Assembly: GCF_904846605.1 (NCBI RefSeq)
Contig: NZ_CAJHBI010000004.1
Coordinates: forward strand, 62,001 to 126,000
Reading direction: 5' to 3'
Length of the DNA: 64,000 nt
Source: Psychrobacter sp. 72-O-c
GTDB lineage: Bacteria; Pseudomonadota; Gammaproteobacteria; Pseudomonadales; Moraxellaceae
Positions within the stretch are counted from its first letter, which is position 1; each line of letters begins with the position of its first letter. Positions 9,135 to 17,225 of this stretch are shown here, piece by piece. A program made the translations under genes and the position numbers. The notes under the pieces were generated by a model. It saw only the letters and a list, made by a program, of their open reading frames with translations, did not search any database and was not told the origin of the DNA.

Positions 9135-10055
9135 ATGCCAGACACTGATTCTAATAAACAAAGCGCCTCCAAAACAGCACCGGCTATCCGTGCTTATTTG
9201 GGTGGTTCATTTGATCCGGTCCATAATGGTCATATTCAGATGGCGATGTACGTCTATCATAGTCTGCTCCCTATTGCTGAGCAGCAACAACGCCTGCTTC
9301 ATGTTTCCTTGTTACCCAATGCATGCTCGCCGTTTAAAACGCAAAGTACAGATCCTGCACATCGCCTTGCTATGCTGACACTTGCGATTCAAAACACACC
9401 GCTACAAGTCAGTGAGCTTGAACTATGGCAAACGCCACCTGTCTATAGTATCGATAGCGTCCGTACGCTACGCCAACGCTATCCGAATGACAGTCTGATA
9501 TTTATTATGGGAATGGACAGCGCGCGTGGTTTGGAGAAATGGAAGGACGGCTTACAGCTGACTGATTATGTGCATTTATGGGTATTTGACCGTAGCAGTA
9601 ACCTTGCTAGCAACTTTGCTACTAACCTTATTAATAGCTCTGATGTCTCACAAAAAATGGCGTCAACTGATAAAGACAAAAACCAACAACATCTCTCTGC
9701 CCAACATCTCAATACTTTATCCGCTGAGCTGCCTATTCAACTACGAGCACAAATCACCCGAACACAGCTAGATTTAATGCAGCCATTAAATAGCTCGTCC
9801 AAAAACATTACTCACCAAGGCAATAAACCCTTGAAAAGCAATGCTCAAGGACGCATTTATATAGACTCGCGCTCCGTACTCGCCATATCGAGTACCGACA
9901 CACGCAAACAGCTTCGTCAACAACGACACAAGCAACTCCCAACAGATGACCTCACTGTTAGTAATAAGCCCAATAATCTCACTCATTTACTAAATCCTGC
10001 GGTTTATCAATATATTATCGCCCATCAGCTATATTCTGCTGCCCAATTCCGTTAA
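9135..10055 (+). CDS. nadD: Nicotinate-nucleotide adenylyltransferase with internal insertion
   Basis: Adenylylates nicotinate mononucleotide in NAD synthesis. The nucleotidyltransferase motif GGSFDPVHNGH lies near the N-terminus and the C-terminal ISSTDTR motif is present; MGMDSARGLEKWKD matches the substrate-binding region. At about 307 residues it is far longer than the usual 210-220. The excess is a Ser/Asn/Gln-rich insertion of about 80 residues (roughly 155-237) between the FDRSS strand and the ISSTDTR helix. The start is uncertain: the ATG at 9135 is chosen, and a TTG at 9078 would add 19 residues; neither has a clear ribosome binding site. It lies upstream of rsfS, its common partner. 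Confidence 0.9.
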   Translation: MPDTDSNKQSASKTAPAIRAYLGGSFDPVHNGHIQMAMYVYHSLLPIAEQQQRLLHVSLLPNACSPFKTQSTDPAHRLAMLTLAIQNTPLQVSELELWQTPPVYSIDSVRTLRQRYPNDSLIFIMGMDSARGLEKWKDGLQLTDYVHLWVFDRSSNLASNFATNLINSSDVSQKMASTDKDKNQQHLSAQHLNTLSAELPIQLRAQITRTQLDLMQPLNSSSKNITHQGNKPLKSNAQGRIYIDSRSVLAISSTDTRKQLRQQRHKQLPTDDLTVSNKPNNLTHLLNPAVYQYIIAHQLYSAAQFR

Positions 10056-10144
10056 AATTGCCTTATTGCTGTCGTTTTTCATTTAGCGTGTTAAATGACC
10101 ATTTATCATTTTATTATTAATTACGATTCAAGAGACCTATATTT

Positions 10145-10558
10145 ATGATTACTACTATGACTGACGAACGCTTAGAAGAATGCTTAGCCGTTGTCAAAAC
10201 TGCCCTAGAAGATATGAAAGCTAAGAACATCACCGTTCTTAATGTAGAAGACCTAACTGACGTAATGGAGCGTATCGTTATTGCTGACGGTACTTCTAAA
10301 CGCCACGTCCGTGCAATGGCTGATAGTGTTGGCGCTGAAGCCAAAGAAGCTGAATTTATGCCACTTGGCCGCGAAGGCGGGGTTGATTCCGACTGGACTT
10401 TGATTGATTTGGGCGCAGTCGTTGTCCATATGATGACCCCACAAGCGCGCGAATTCTATGACTTAGAAGGCCTATGGTCATCACCTGAACAGCTTGCTGA
10501 GCTGGTTGCGGTACCCCGTGAAAAGAAAACTGCCGGTCGCCGTAATAAAAACAAATAA
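10145..10558 (+). CDS. rsfS: Ribosomal silencing factor RsfS
   Basis: RsfS/Iojap family protein that binds ribosomal protein L14 and blocks joining of the subunits when nutrients are scarce. Typical sequence runs through the whole protein: IVIADGTSKRHVRAMAD, WTLIDLGAVVVHMM and the REFYDLEGLW end of the domain. The 137 residues include a basic C-terminal tail (KKTAGRRNKNK). An AAGAGA ribosome binding site precedes the ATG, and a second in-frame ATG lies four codons on. It is 89 bp after nadD on the same strand and is followed by a terminator. Confidence 0.96.
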   Translation: MITTMTDERLEECLAVVKTALEDMKAKNITVLNVEDLTDVMERIVIADGTSKRHVRAMADSVGAEAKEAEFMPLGREGGVDSDWTLIDLGAVVVHMMTPQAREFYDLEGLWSSPEQLAELVAVPREKKTAGRRNKNK

Positions 10559-10601
10559 GACTGTTTATTAAAACAGCTTATTAAGACAGTAGTGTAAAAT
10601 C

Positions 10602-10634
10602 AAAAAGACCAGATTAATATTCTGGTCTTTTTTT
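10602..10634 (+). terminator. Rho-independent terminator after rsfS
   Basis: AAAAAGACCAGA pairs with TCTGGTCTTTTT around a short AT loop and ends in seven T. It closes the nadD-rsfS unit. Confidence 0.9.
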
Positions 10635-10772
10635 ATACCTGCATTTTGTGATATTAAATAGTAGCGTGCTAGCGTTTTGATAAACAGGTTGGGTAATTTA
10701 TATGGAGCAAATAAGCTGAAAAATGCCAATGTTTGCGCTAAGATAACGTCATTAATTAAATAACTTTTTTAT

Positions 10773-10826
10773 CAAAGCTATTCTTCAAGGCTATTTTTTA
10801 GAGCCTCTCTTAAAGGCTACCCTCTA
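10773..10826 (+). repeat. Imperfect 12-15 bp tandem repeats in MOSC gene leader
   Basis: Successive units CAAAGCTATTCTT, CAAGGCTATTTTTT, AGAGCCTCTCTT and AAAGGCTACCCTCTA end about 11 bp before the ATG of the MOSC gene. The third unit is diverged. Confidence 0.55.
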
Positions 10827-10837
10827 CAGGACACCCC

Positions 10838-11611
10838 ATGAGCGCAGAAACGATAAAACCACCCACCCAACAGGTTATAGCTGAGTTCAATCAAGCCCTG
10901 CCCCTTCACATCGCTACCTTAATCGACGTCCGTGCAGGTAAGGCGATGCCGTTTACTCGGGAGCAAATGAGCGCCATTGATAAAGCACCTATTAAGGCAC
11001 CGGTAGCTGTTAATTTTATGGGCTTAAGCACCGATGAGCAAGCCGATCGTAAACATCATGGCGGCCCATTAAAAGCAGTACATCAAATGCCTACGTCTAC
11101 TTATGGACTCATTAACGCAGAGTTCGACCTTAATGTCCGTATCGGTACGTTGGGAGAAAACCTCACCACCGAAGCCGTTAATGGTCTACCTGATATGGAC
11201 GAGACCACGGTTTGTATTGGAGACGTTTTTCAATATGGTGGGCAGTATGGTGATGAACGGGTGAATAATAGTGATAACGTTCAGCTACGTATCGTTCAAC
11301 CGCGTCGACCGTGCTACAAAATCAATGACCAAATCGGACAGTTTACTAAAGTGCCTAACATAGCTTCGTGGATTACTAAGCAAGGTATCGCTGGCTGGTA
11401 TTTTGAAGTTGTTCGTGATGGAGTGATTGCTGCTGATTTACCCGTATATTTGATCGAGCGTCCCTATCCGTTCGCCACTCTTGAGCGACTGTGGCAGCTG
11501 TCTAATTCAAAAGAGAAATTTAATTCTGAATTTATTGAGCCTTGGCTGGCGATCGAGTGTTTGGAGGACAGCTGGAAGACCGTGCTCAAGAAAAAGATTA
11601 GGAAGGATTGA
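10838..11611 (+). CDS. MOSC domain protein (YiiM-like)
   Basis: A 257-residue protein with the MOSC (molybdenum cofactor sulfurase C-terminal) fold. Visible family features are KHHGGPLKAVHQ near residue 75, GTLGENLTT near 105, and the conserved cysteine in RRPCYKI near 165; the C-terminal part resembles YiiM. YiiM-type proteins bind molybdenum cofactor and contribute to reduction of N-hydroxylated compounds; that role is inferred from the family. It stands alone on the plus strand, with a tandem repeat in its leader and a decayed copy of the amidase 5' end after it. Confidence 0.85.
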   Translation: MSAETIKPPTQQVIAEFNQALPLHIATLIDVRAGKAMPFTREQMSAIDKAPIKAPVAVNFMGLSTDEQADRKHHGGPLKAVHQMPTSTYGLINAEFDLNVRIGTLGENLTTEAVNGLPDMDETTVCIGDVFQYGGQYGDERVNNSDNVQLRIVQPRRPCYKINDQIGQFTKVPNIASWITKQGIAGWYFEVVRDGVIAADLPVYLIERPYPFATLERLWQLSNSKEKFNSEFIEPWLAIECLEDSWKTVLKKKIRKD

Positions 11612-11627
11612 TTAGGAAACCATAGCT

Positions 11628-11718
11628 TTTATATTATCTCTTTATACCAATTCTTCCATACAGAGCATTTCATGACAAAAAATCTTCCTCAATTGTATTA
11701 ATATCAACTCTGACAAGC
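11628..11718 (+). pseudogene. Decayed copy of the 5' end of the amidase gene at 13418
   Basis: The block around CATACAGAGCATTTCATGAC aligns with CATACAGAGCACTTCATGGC at the start of the downstream amidase gene. The match extends about 40 bp before and 45 bp after the ATG, which is at 11672 here. The reading frame hits a stop after nine codons and shows small shifts, so it is not functional. The permease gene lies between this remnant and the intact gene. Confidence 0.65.
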
Positions 11719-11834
11719 TTTATCTAATTTTTAGAACACAGCCAATTTTGCTATAAAAGGTTTTTTTATGTACATAACTGATTTCATAGTGAGTGTTTTT
11801 TCGCACTGGACAGCTGGCTTTAGAAGAGGATTGT

Positions 11835-13193
11835 ATGAGCGACAATACTGAGAGTATCAGTTATCTGCAAGCGATAGCGATTAGCGTAGGGGCGATTATA
11901 GGATGGGGTGCTTATGTGATGCCAGGCGATTTATTTTTGCCACAGTCGCAACTCTTAGGCTCTTCTGTAGCTATCATAATTGGCACATTAGCCATCTATA
12001 TGGTAGCTCGCTCGTATATTAATTTGCTCACTCAAACGCCAGAACATGAGTCAGGTGGTATCTATTGGATTGAGAAATACATCAATAGAAAACACGCCTA
12101 TATTTATGGTTGGGGCGTAGCGATAGGCTATATCTCTATTGTCGCTCTAAATATATCAGCCGTAGCGCTACTATTAAGATATCTGGTACCTAGTAGCTTA
12201 CAACTGGGTTATCTGTACACTATTGCAGGTTGGGAGGTCTATGCCAGCGAAGTAGTGCTATGTAGTGCCGCTATCATTTTGTTTAGCTATATCAATTTGA
12301 AAGGAATGAGAGTCGGAGCCAAAATCCAATTATATATCGCGCTCCTCATGATTCTTTCTGTAACGGCACTTTTCTTCGCCTCTCTTTGGGCCGTTCCGAC
12401 TTCACAAACATTTTTGCCAACTGATATGAAAACAAGTTCCATCACCAACTTTGCCTGGCTGCCTATTCTTGCGGTGATGCCTTGGGCGTATGTTGGATTT
12501 GAGACCACGCCGCAGATATCTAAATCTATCAGCGACTCGAAAACTAAAACAAAGAGCATCATATTGATTTCATTGGTAGCTGGTGTTTTATTCTATTTTT
12601 TAATTAATTACTTTACCGCGTTAAACATGAATTTTGATTACCAGAGTATCAAAAATAGTAATTGGGCTACTGGTGAAGGCATAGATAACCGAGTTGGTAG
12701 CCTAGGAATTTGGCTGCTGTCCATTGCTATGATTGGCTCAATACTTAGCGGTATCAATGGATTTATATTGTCTTCAGTCAAGTTATTAGAATCTATGGCA
12801 CAGTCCTCTTTACTCCCTACTATCTTTACGGATAATAATCAGCAGTTTAGTAAGAAAAAAACCGTACTACTAATATGTTTGGTTTGTCTGCTCTCGCCTT
12901 GGCTGGGCCGGAACTACTTACTCGATATTGTTACTATGGCCTCCTTAGGTATTACTGTCGGATTCGCCTATGTAACGACAGCGGACTTAATCAATGAGAG
13001 AAAAAAGCAGCAAGCTGGCCTGTTAAATTATTTGTCAGTCTTTATCAGCGTAATCTTTATATCCCTGCTGTTGCTGCCTTTCTCACCGGCTGCTTTGTCA
13101 TTAAATGCTTATATATTGTTAGCCTTCTTCATAATTTTAGGGGCGATAGGTTATAAAAAAATACCTTCAGTTGGTAGTGGCCGTATCACCTAA
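11835..13193 (+). CDS. APC-family amino-acid permease
   Basis: An integral inner-membrane protein of about 452 residues with roughly 12 hydrophobic segments. The first segment carries ISVGAIIGWGAYVMPG, matching the helix-1 substrate and sodium/proton motif of the APC (amino acid-polyamine-organocation) superfamily. WAYVGFETTPQISK in the middle matches the helix-6 region. The substrate cannot be told from sequence. The ATG at 11835 has AAGAGGA just upstream and is preferred over an in-frame GTG at 11793. It lies between a remnant and an intact copy of the amidase start, so it may have been inserted or framed by a duplication. Confidence 0.85.
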   Translation: MSDNTESISYLQAIAISVGAIIGWGAYVMPGDLFLPQSQLLGSSVAIIIGTLAIYMVARSYINLLTQTPEHESGGIYWIEKYINRKHAYIYGWGVAIGYISIVALNISAVALLLRYLVPSSLQLGYLYTIAGWEVYASEVVLCSAAIILFSYINLKGMRVGAKIQLYIALLMILSVTALFFASLWAVPTSQTFLPTDMKTSSITNFAWLPILAVMPWAYVGFETTPQISKSISDSKTKTKSIILISLVAGVLFYFLINYFTALNMNFDYQSIKNSNWATGEGIDNRVGSLGIWLLSIAMIGSILSGINGFILSSVKLLESMAQSSLLPTIFTDNNQQFSKKKTVLLICLVCLLSPWLGRNYLLDIVTMASLGITVGFAYVTTADLINERKKQQAGLLNYLSVFISVIFISLLLLPFSPAALSLNAYILLAFFIILGAIGYKKIPSVGSGRIT

Positions 13194-13249
13194 GAAACAG
13201 CTATTTAATATAAGAAATAATATAGCCAATTCAATTTAACAACGATACA

Positions 13250-13327
13250 GTGCTACTGGTATGAATTTTTTGCAGGCTCGAAGCACGCTTGCGAACAGCA
13301 CGCCAGAAAAATTTTTGCCAGTGGCAC
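13250..13327. repeat. Imperfect palindromic repeat
   Basis: GTGCTACTGG at 13250-13259 pairs with CCAGTGGCAC at 13318-13327, with further inner pairing between AATTTTTTGC and AGAAAAATTTTTG. It resembles the reverse complement of the element at 1743-1811. It lies between the permease and the amidase and could also stop transcription. Confidence 0.55.
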
Positions 13328-13417
13328 GTTGCTATTGACGACTTGTTTTATTCTGACTTGACTATAGCTACCTTTATGTCATTTTTTTATAGCATTCCCT
13401 TTCATACAGAGCACTTC

Positions 13418-14311
13418 ATGGCAAAAAATATCACTCCAATTGCATCAAAATTAACACTGACATCATTACTAACATTGTTCTTAACAATGCCCCTAATTGG
13501 CTGCGTTTCAACCACACAGCCGCGTTACATTATCGATAGTGAAACTTATCAAGCGACTGGTAAAAGTGAACGGATCAAAACCATCATCTTGCACTATACG
13601 GTCGGAGATAATACTAGGTCACTAAAGCAATTAACCACCGGTAATGTGAGTGCTCACTATCTTATTCTAAATAATGACGATGATAAAATTTATAACTTAG
13701 TGCCGGAAAGTGAACGCGCTTGGCATGCCGGTGATGGCGGGTTTGCGGGCAGAACCATTCTAAATGATACCTCTATTGGCATAGAAATTGTCAATGATGG
13801 AATTAAACCAGAGTATAGAAAGGCACTTAAAGTAGGTATCCAAGATTACCATCCTTACGAGCACTACGTAGAGTTTGACGAGTTACAGATTAAAAAAGTC
13901 GCCCAACTGGTACAAGATTTGGCATTGAGATATGACATCTCACCAAAGAATATTATTGGTCATTCCGATATGGCGCCCTCGCGCAAAATCGACCCGGGTG
14001 CTAAATTTCCTTGGCAACGACTATATGAGCAATATGGGATTGGCGCTTGGTATGATGAGCAAGATAAACAGCTTTTTATGAATCAGGATAAATTTGAAGC
14101 GGCAACGATTCCCGAGATAAAGCAAGCATTTAGAGACTACGGTTATCAAATCAATGATAGCGATGAGTGGGATAAAGCCAGTCACGATGTTATTTATGCG
14201 TTTCAACTGCATTTCAGTCCGCAGCATTTAACCGCGACCATGGACTTAGAAACCTATGCTATTTTAAAGGCGTTGAATAAGAAGTATGCTGGTACCAATG
14301 ATTTTTATTGA
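13418..14311 (+). CDS. N-acetylmuramoyl-L-alanine amidase, AmiD-like lipoprotein
   Basis: A zinc amidase that cleaves the lactyl-peptide bond of peptidoglycan or anhydro-muropeptides. The N-terminus is a lipoprotein signal ending in LIGC (C29), so it is probably anchored in the outer membrane facing the periplasm, as AmiD is. The Amidase_2 domain has zinc ligands in ILHYTVG and in GHSDMAPSRKIDPGAKFPW, with a glutamate in SIGIEIVNDG. A C-terminal peptidoglycan-binding-like helical region covers about the last 80 residues. The ATG at 13418 gives a clean signal peptide; longer in-frame starts upstream would add a non-signal leader. A decayed copy of its 5' end lies at 11628. Confidence 0.88.
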   Translation: MAKNITPIASKLTLTSLLTLFLTMPLIGCVSTTQPRYIIDSETYQATGKSERIKTIILHYTVGDNTRSLKQLTTGNVSAHYLILNNDDDKIYNLVPESERAWHAGDGGFAGRTILNDTSIGIEIVNDGIKPEYRKALKVGIQDYHPYEHYVEFDELQIKKVAQLVQDLALRYDISPKNIIGHSDMAPSRKIDPGAKFPWQRLYEQYGIGAWYDEQDKQLFMNQDKFEAATIPEIKQAFRDYGYQINDSDEWDKASHDVIYAFQLHFSPQHLTATMDLETYAILKALNKKYAGTNDFY

Positions 14312-14386
14312 GTGGCGTAAGGTTTGTTAGTTTTAACAAATTCTAGTAGAGAAGGCAGACAAGACGTAAACTTCCCTACGCTATTA

Positions 14387-14437
14387 ATAAGCGGTTTTTA
14401 ATCATAAGCGGTTTCTAAGTATAAGTAGTTTCTAATT
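14387..14437 (+). repeat. Three imperfect 17-bp tandem repeats before an amidotransferase gene
   Basis: Units at 14387, 14404 and 14421 are ATAAGCGGTTTTTAATC, ATAAGCGGTTTCTAAGT and ATAAGTAGTTTCTAATT. They end 11 bp before the ATG at 14449 and immediately precede its AAAGG ribosome binding site. Confidence 0.85.
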
Positions 14438-14448
14438 AAAGGTACCCC

Positions 14449-15192
14449 ATGACTCTACGCATCCACGCCCTATTCCATACGGATTATGAAGACCTCAGTT
14501 TCATCAAACAATGGGCAAATAACCATAATCATATGATCAGTTATACTCGATCTTATAATAATGATTTATTGCCAGAGCACGACAGTTTTGACTGGCTAAT
14601 AGTGATGGGTGGGCCAATGAGTGTTCATGATGATGAAAAATATCCTTGGTTAGTAGATGAAAAATGCTTGGTTAAACAAAGTATTGATAATGGAAAAACG
14701 GTTATCGGAGTTTGTTTGGGCGCTCAACTTATCGCACATTGTTTGGGTGCTACCGTCCAGCCATCTAGTGTAAAAGAGATCGGTTGGCTGCCCGTTCGCT
14801 TGACGGAAGAAGGTCAGTCACATCCTTTATTACAAGATTTGCCAAAGCAAGATTTTACCGTATTTCATTGGCACGGTGATGGTTTTGACTGTCCACAAGG
14901 CGCAACCGCTATTGCGACTTCGGAAGCATGGGTCAATCAAGGATTCATTTATCAAACACCGCTACATAAAGAGCTTGGAACTTGGATTATGTGCTGGCAA
15001 TGTCACTTTGAAGTGACCAAAGAAAGTATCGTCAAGATGGTAGCGAATGGACATAATGCCATACAAAGTGGACTTATCAACTATCCCAAAACCGTACAAT
15101 CAGCTGATGAGATAATAGAGGGTGGTAATAAGTATATTAAAGACAATAACGCAAGGTTAGCAGCCATGCTAAATCGTATAGCTAAAAATTGA
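14449..15192 (+). CDS. Class I glutamine amidotransferase-like protein (GuaA-N-like)
   Basis: A 247-residue stand-alone class I glutamine amidotransferase domain. The triad is visible: nucleophile C89 in GVCLGAQLIAHC, H186 and E188 in CHFEVT. MGGPMSV near residue 53 is the oxyanion-strand motif. Proteins of this type are often annotated as GMP synthase-like, but no synthetase domain is attached, so it is not GMP synthase; some relatives hydrolyse gamma-glutamyl compounds. The substrate is unknown. The small charged protein gene at 15212 follows 19 bp later and is probably co-transcribed. Confidence 0.85.
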   Translation: MTLRIHALFHTDYEDLSFIKQWANNHNHMISYTRSYNNDLLPEHDSFDWLIVMGGPMSVHDDEKYPWLVDEKCLVKQSIDNGKTVIGVCLGAQLIAHCLGATVQPSSVKEIGWLPVRLTEEGQSHPLLQDLPKQDFTVFHWHGDGFDCPQGATAIATSEAWVNQGFIYQTPLHKELGTWIMCWQCHFEVTKESIVKMVANGHNAIQSGLINYPKTVQSADEIIEGGNKYIKDNNARLAAMLNRIAKN

Positions 15193-15211
15193 ATAGTAAG
15201 AGGAGTCAACT

Positions 15212-15400
15212 ATGAGTAACTCGCAACAAGACGACCTTGAGAAGTATTTAGAAGAAAAAGCCAAACAAGAGCAGGAAGAACAGGAATCTCAACCTCTCTC
15301 AGCGTATGATACTTGTGTGCTAAAAGAAAGTGCGAAGATACATGAGCTGATAGCTGAGGCTCGGAGGGAGGCGAAAGAGCATTCGTTAGAAGATGAGTAG
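15212..15400 (+). CDS. Small charged hypothetical protein
   Basis: A 62-residue protein with a strong AGGAG ribosome binding site. It is very rich in Glu, Gln and Lys, has one cysteine and no membrane segment, and residues 8-25 look like a helical or coiled-coil stretch (LEKYLEEKAKQEQEEQE). It follows the amidotransferase gene by 19 bp, so both are probably one transcript. I do not recognise the family. Whether it has any link to the DAC gene 79 bp downstream is unknown. Confidence 0.7.
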   Translation: MSNSQQDDLEKYLEEKAKQEQEEQESQPLSAYDTCVLKESAKIHELIAEARREAKEHSLEDE

Positions 15401-15478
15401 TTTAATGATGCTATCAAAAAAAAATTATTTATCCAAGGTGTCTCCGAAAGACAAAAATAAAATAAGGAACTCTTTTAA

Positions 15479-17224
15479 TTGCGAAAAACAATAAATTATT
15501 TCATGTGGGGATATCAAAATCATTTCAGATTTTCTTTAAAGTATAATACTGAAAAGGTTTTAGAAAAAATAGGCTTATATGATGTTGATTTTGAGGTGCT
15601 TCTTGTTGGGGTGCTTGCATCAGATTTTGAAAATAATTATCCAATCTGCATAGAGCCAGAAGATGGAAAATGGGACTTAAAAATTTTTGGTAGCTTAATA
15701 GAAGATGTTAAAAAAGAAATAGAAAACCATCCATTAAAAAATATGTTTTATTCTAACGATGAACTGGCAATGAGGGAGAAACCAGAAAACATAAGACGAG
15801 ATTCTATTTCAAGAGCTGTAAGAAAATCCTTATTACTGTACGATAATGATAATGATATAGAATCATTCGTTGGATTTAGTACTTTGGTTGAAGGGTATTA
15901 TGTTGTCCCAGTAATACAAGTTCCCAAAGAAATTTTTCAAAAGCACCCTTCATTAGATAAGAAGAATTTTCAAAATAAGAATTTATCTCAAGGCTATTCA
16001 AGTTTTATTGAAGCAGTTTTGAAAACATTGTTAGAGGATGCCAGTAAATTATTACAGACGGAAAATCCAGGGCGAGGACGCAGTAGTATCGAAGTTAGAG
16101 AAGTAGTACGAAGTGCTGCCGATAGCTTTCTGTATACACCATCAATAGCTATTTATGAAAAATACGCTTTTACCAATCTTTTTGAAACACTTAATTTAAT
16201 TTCTTCATTATTTTATGAGGGAGTGCATAGTTTGGGTAAGATGATCATCAGTGACCCTAAACATGCATCAATAATATTTTCTCTAGAGTTTCAAGACCCG
16301 GTACCTATCAACAACATACGTTGGGTTCGAAAAGTCTTAGAGATGTCATCCAATACTTTCTCTTTAATAGCCGATAATGAGTATATTTATGGATTAGGTA
16401 GTTTAGTAAAGGATTACGATTTTTTTGATCAAAAGATTTTTATTGTTGAATTTCTAGATCACTATTACTGGCAGATTTCTTGTGGTGATATTATTTTACT
16501 ACAAAGTCAATACAACGAGCCTCGCCTTTATTCTAGTACTGGTCAAGAGGAATTGCTTCTTGATAATCTGAATAGATTATATCCCTATACAACTCACACT
16601 GAAAAACAGAATATTTTAAATTTGGTACTTACACTCACTAATTTAAATCGTGGCAGTATGCTAGTAATTGCTGATGATGCTGAAACTGAAGTAAAAAGAT
16701 TAGCTAGGCTCGGAACGCCTATTAAACCTGTATTGTTAACTCCTGACCTTTTAGAGCAAGTGAGTGGAATAGATGGCACGGTTATAATCAACCCTAAAGG
16801 GGTTTGTTTCGGTATTGGAATAATTCTAGACGGAGATGCAATGTCAGAGTGTACACCGTCAAGAGGATCAAGGTATAACTCTGGCGTACGTTATGTCTAT
16901 CCAACTAAAAATAAAAAGCGCTTAGCAGTTATTGTGTCTGATGATAAAACGGTAGATATTGTTCCAAGGCTTAGACCAATGATAAGCCTCAGTGAAATTG
17001 AGCATAATATTAGTCTCTTAGAACATGCTACCTTAGAAGATTTGAATCAGCCTAGAAATTGGATTGATGACAACCGATTTTATTTCAATGAAGAACAATG
17101 TGTTAGGGTGAATAAGGCCTTAGACAGAATAGAAAGTTTGACATCTGAAGTCGGACAAATACGTTTCATAACTCAAAGATTGAGTCCAAATAAGGATATG
17201 GATAGTAGTTACTTGACAGAATAG
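15479..17224 (+). CDS. Diadenylate cyclase (DAC/DisA_N) domain protein with N-terminal sensor-like region
   Basis: A 581-residue soluble protein. Residues about 385-505 match the DAC nucleotidyltransferase fold: GSMLVIADD at 392, IDGTVIINPKG with D432-G433-T434 in place of the usual DGA, and SRGSRYNSGVRYV (R465) where housekeeping enzymes have GTRHRAA. Residues about 215-385 include VRKVLEMSS and YIYGLGSL and resemble the probable sensor region (DACNV type) that precedes DAC in predicted conflict-signalling proteins; the first 200 residues are unrecognised. The expected product is a cyclic dinucleotide such as c-di-AMP. The start is TTG with AAGGA 10 nt upstream. Strikingly AT-rich. It ends 1 nt from the convergent Cap15-like effector gene, suggesting a signal-effector antiphage pair. 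Confidence 0.8.
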   Translation: MRKTINYFMWGYQNHFRFSLKYNTEKVLEKIGLYDVDFEVLLVGVLASDFENNYPICIEPEDGKWDLKIFGSLIEDVKKEIENHPLKNMFYSNDELAMREKPENIRRDSISRAVRKSLLLYDNDNDIESFVGFSTLVEGYYVVPVIQVPKEIFQKHPSLDKKNFQNKNLSQGYSSFIEAVLKTLLEDASKLLQTENPGRGRSSIEVREVVRSAADSFLYTPSIAIYEKYAFTNLFETLNLISSLFYEGVHSLGKMIISDPKHASIIFSLEFQDPVPINNIRWVRKVLEMSSNTFSLIADNEYIYGLGSLVKDYDFFDQKIFIVEFLDHYYWQISCGDIILLQSQYNEPRLYSSTGQEELLLDNLNRLYPYTTHTEKQNILNLVLTLTNLNRGSMLVIADDAETEVKRLARLGTPIKPVLLTPDLLEQVSGIDGTVIINPKGVCFGIGIILDGDAMSECTPSRGSRYNSGVRYVYPTKNKKRLAVIVSDDKTVDIVPRLRPMISLSEIEHNISLLEHATLEDLNQPRNWIDDNRFYFNEEQCVRVNKALDRIESLTSEVGQIRFITQRLSPNKDMDSSYLTE

Positions 17225-17225
17225 C

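Noticed and set aside
14449-15192. GMP synthase (guaA)
   Set aside because: Only the glutaminase domain is present; the ATP-pyrophosphatase and dimerisation domains are missing.
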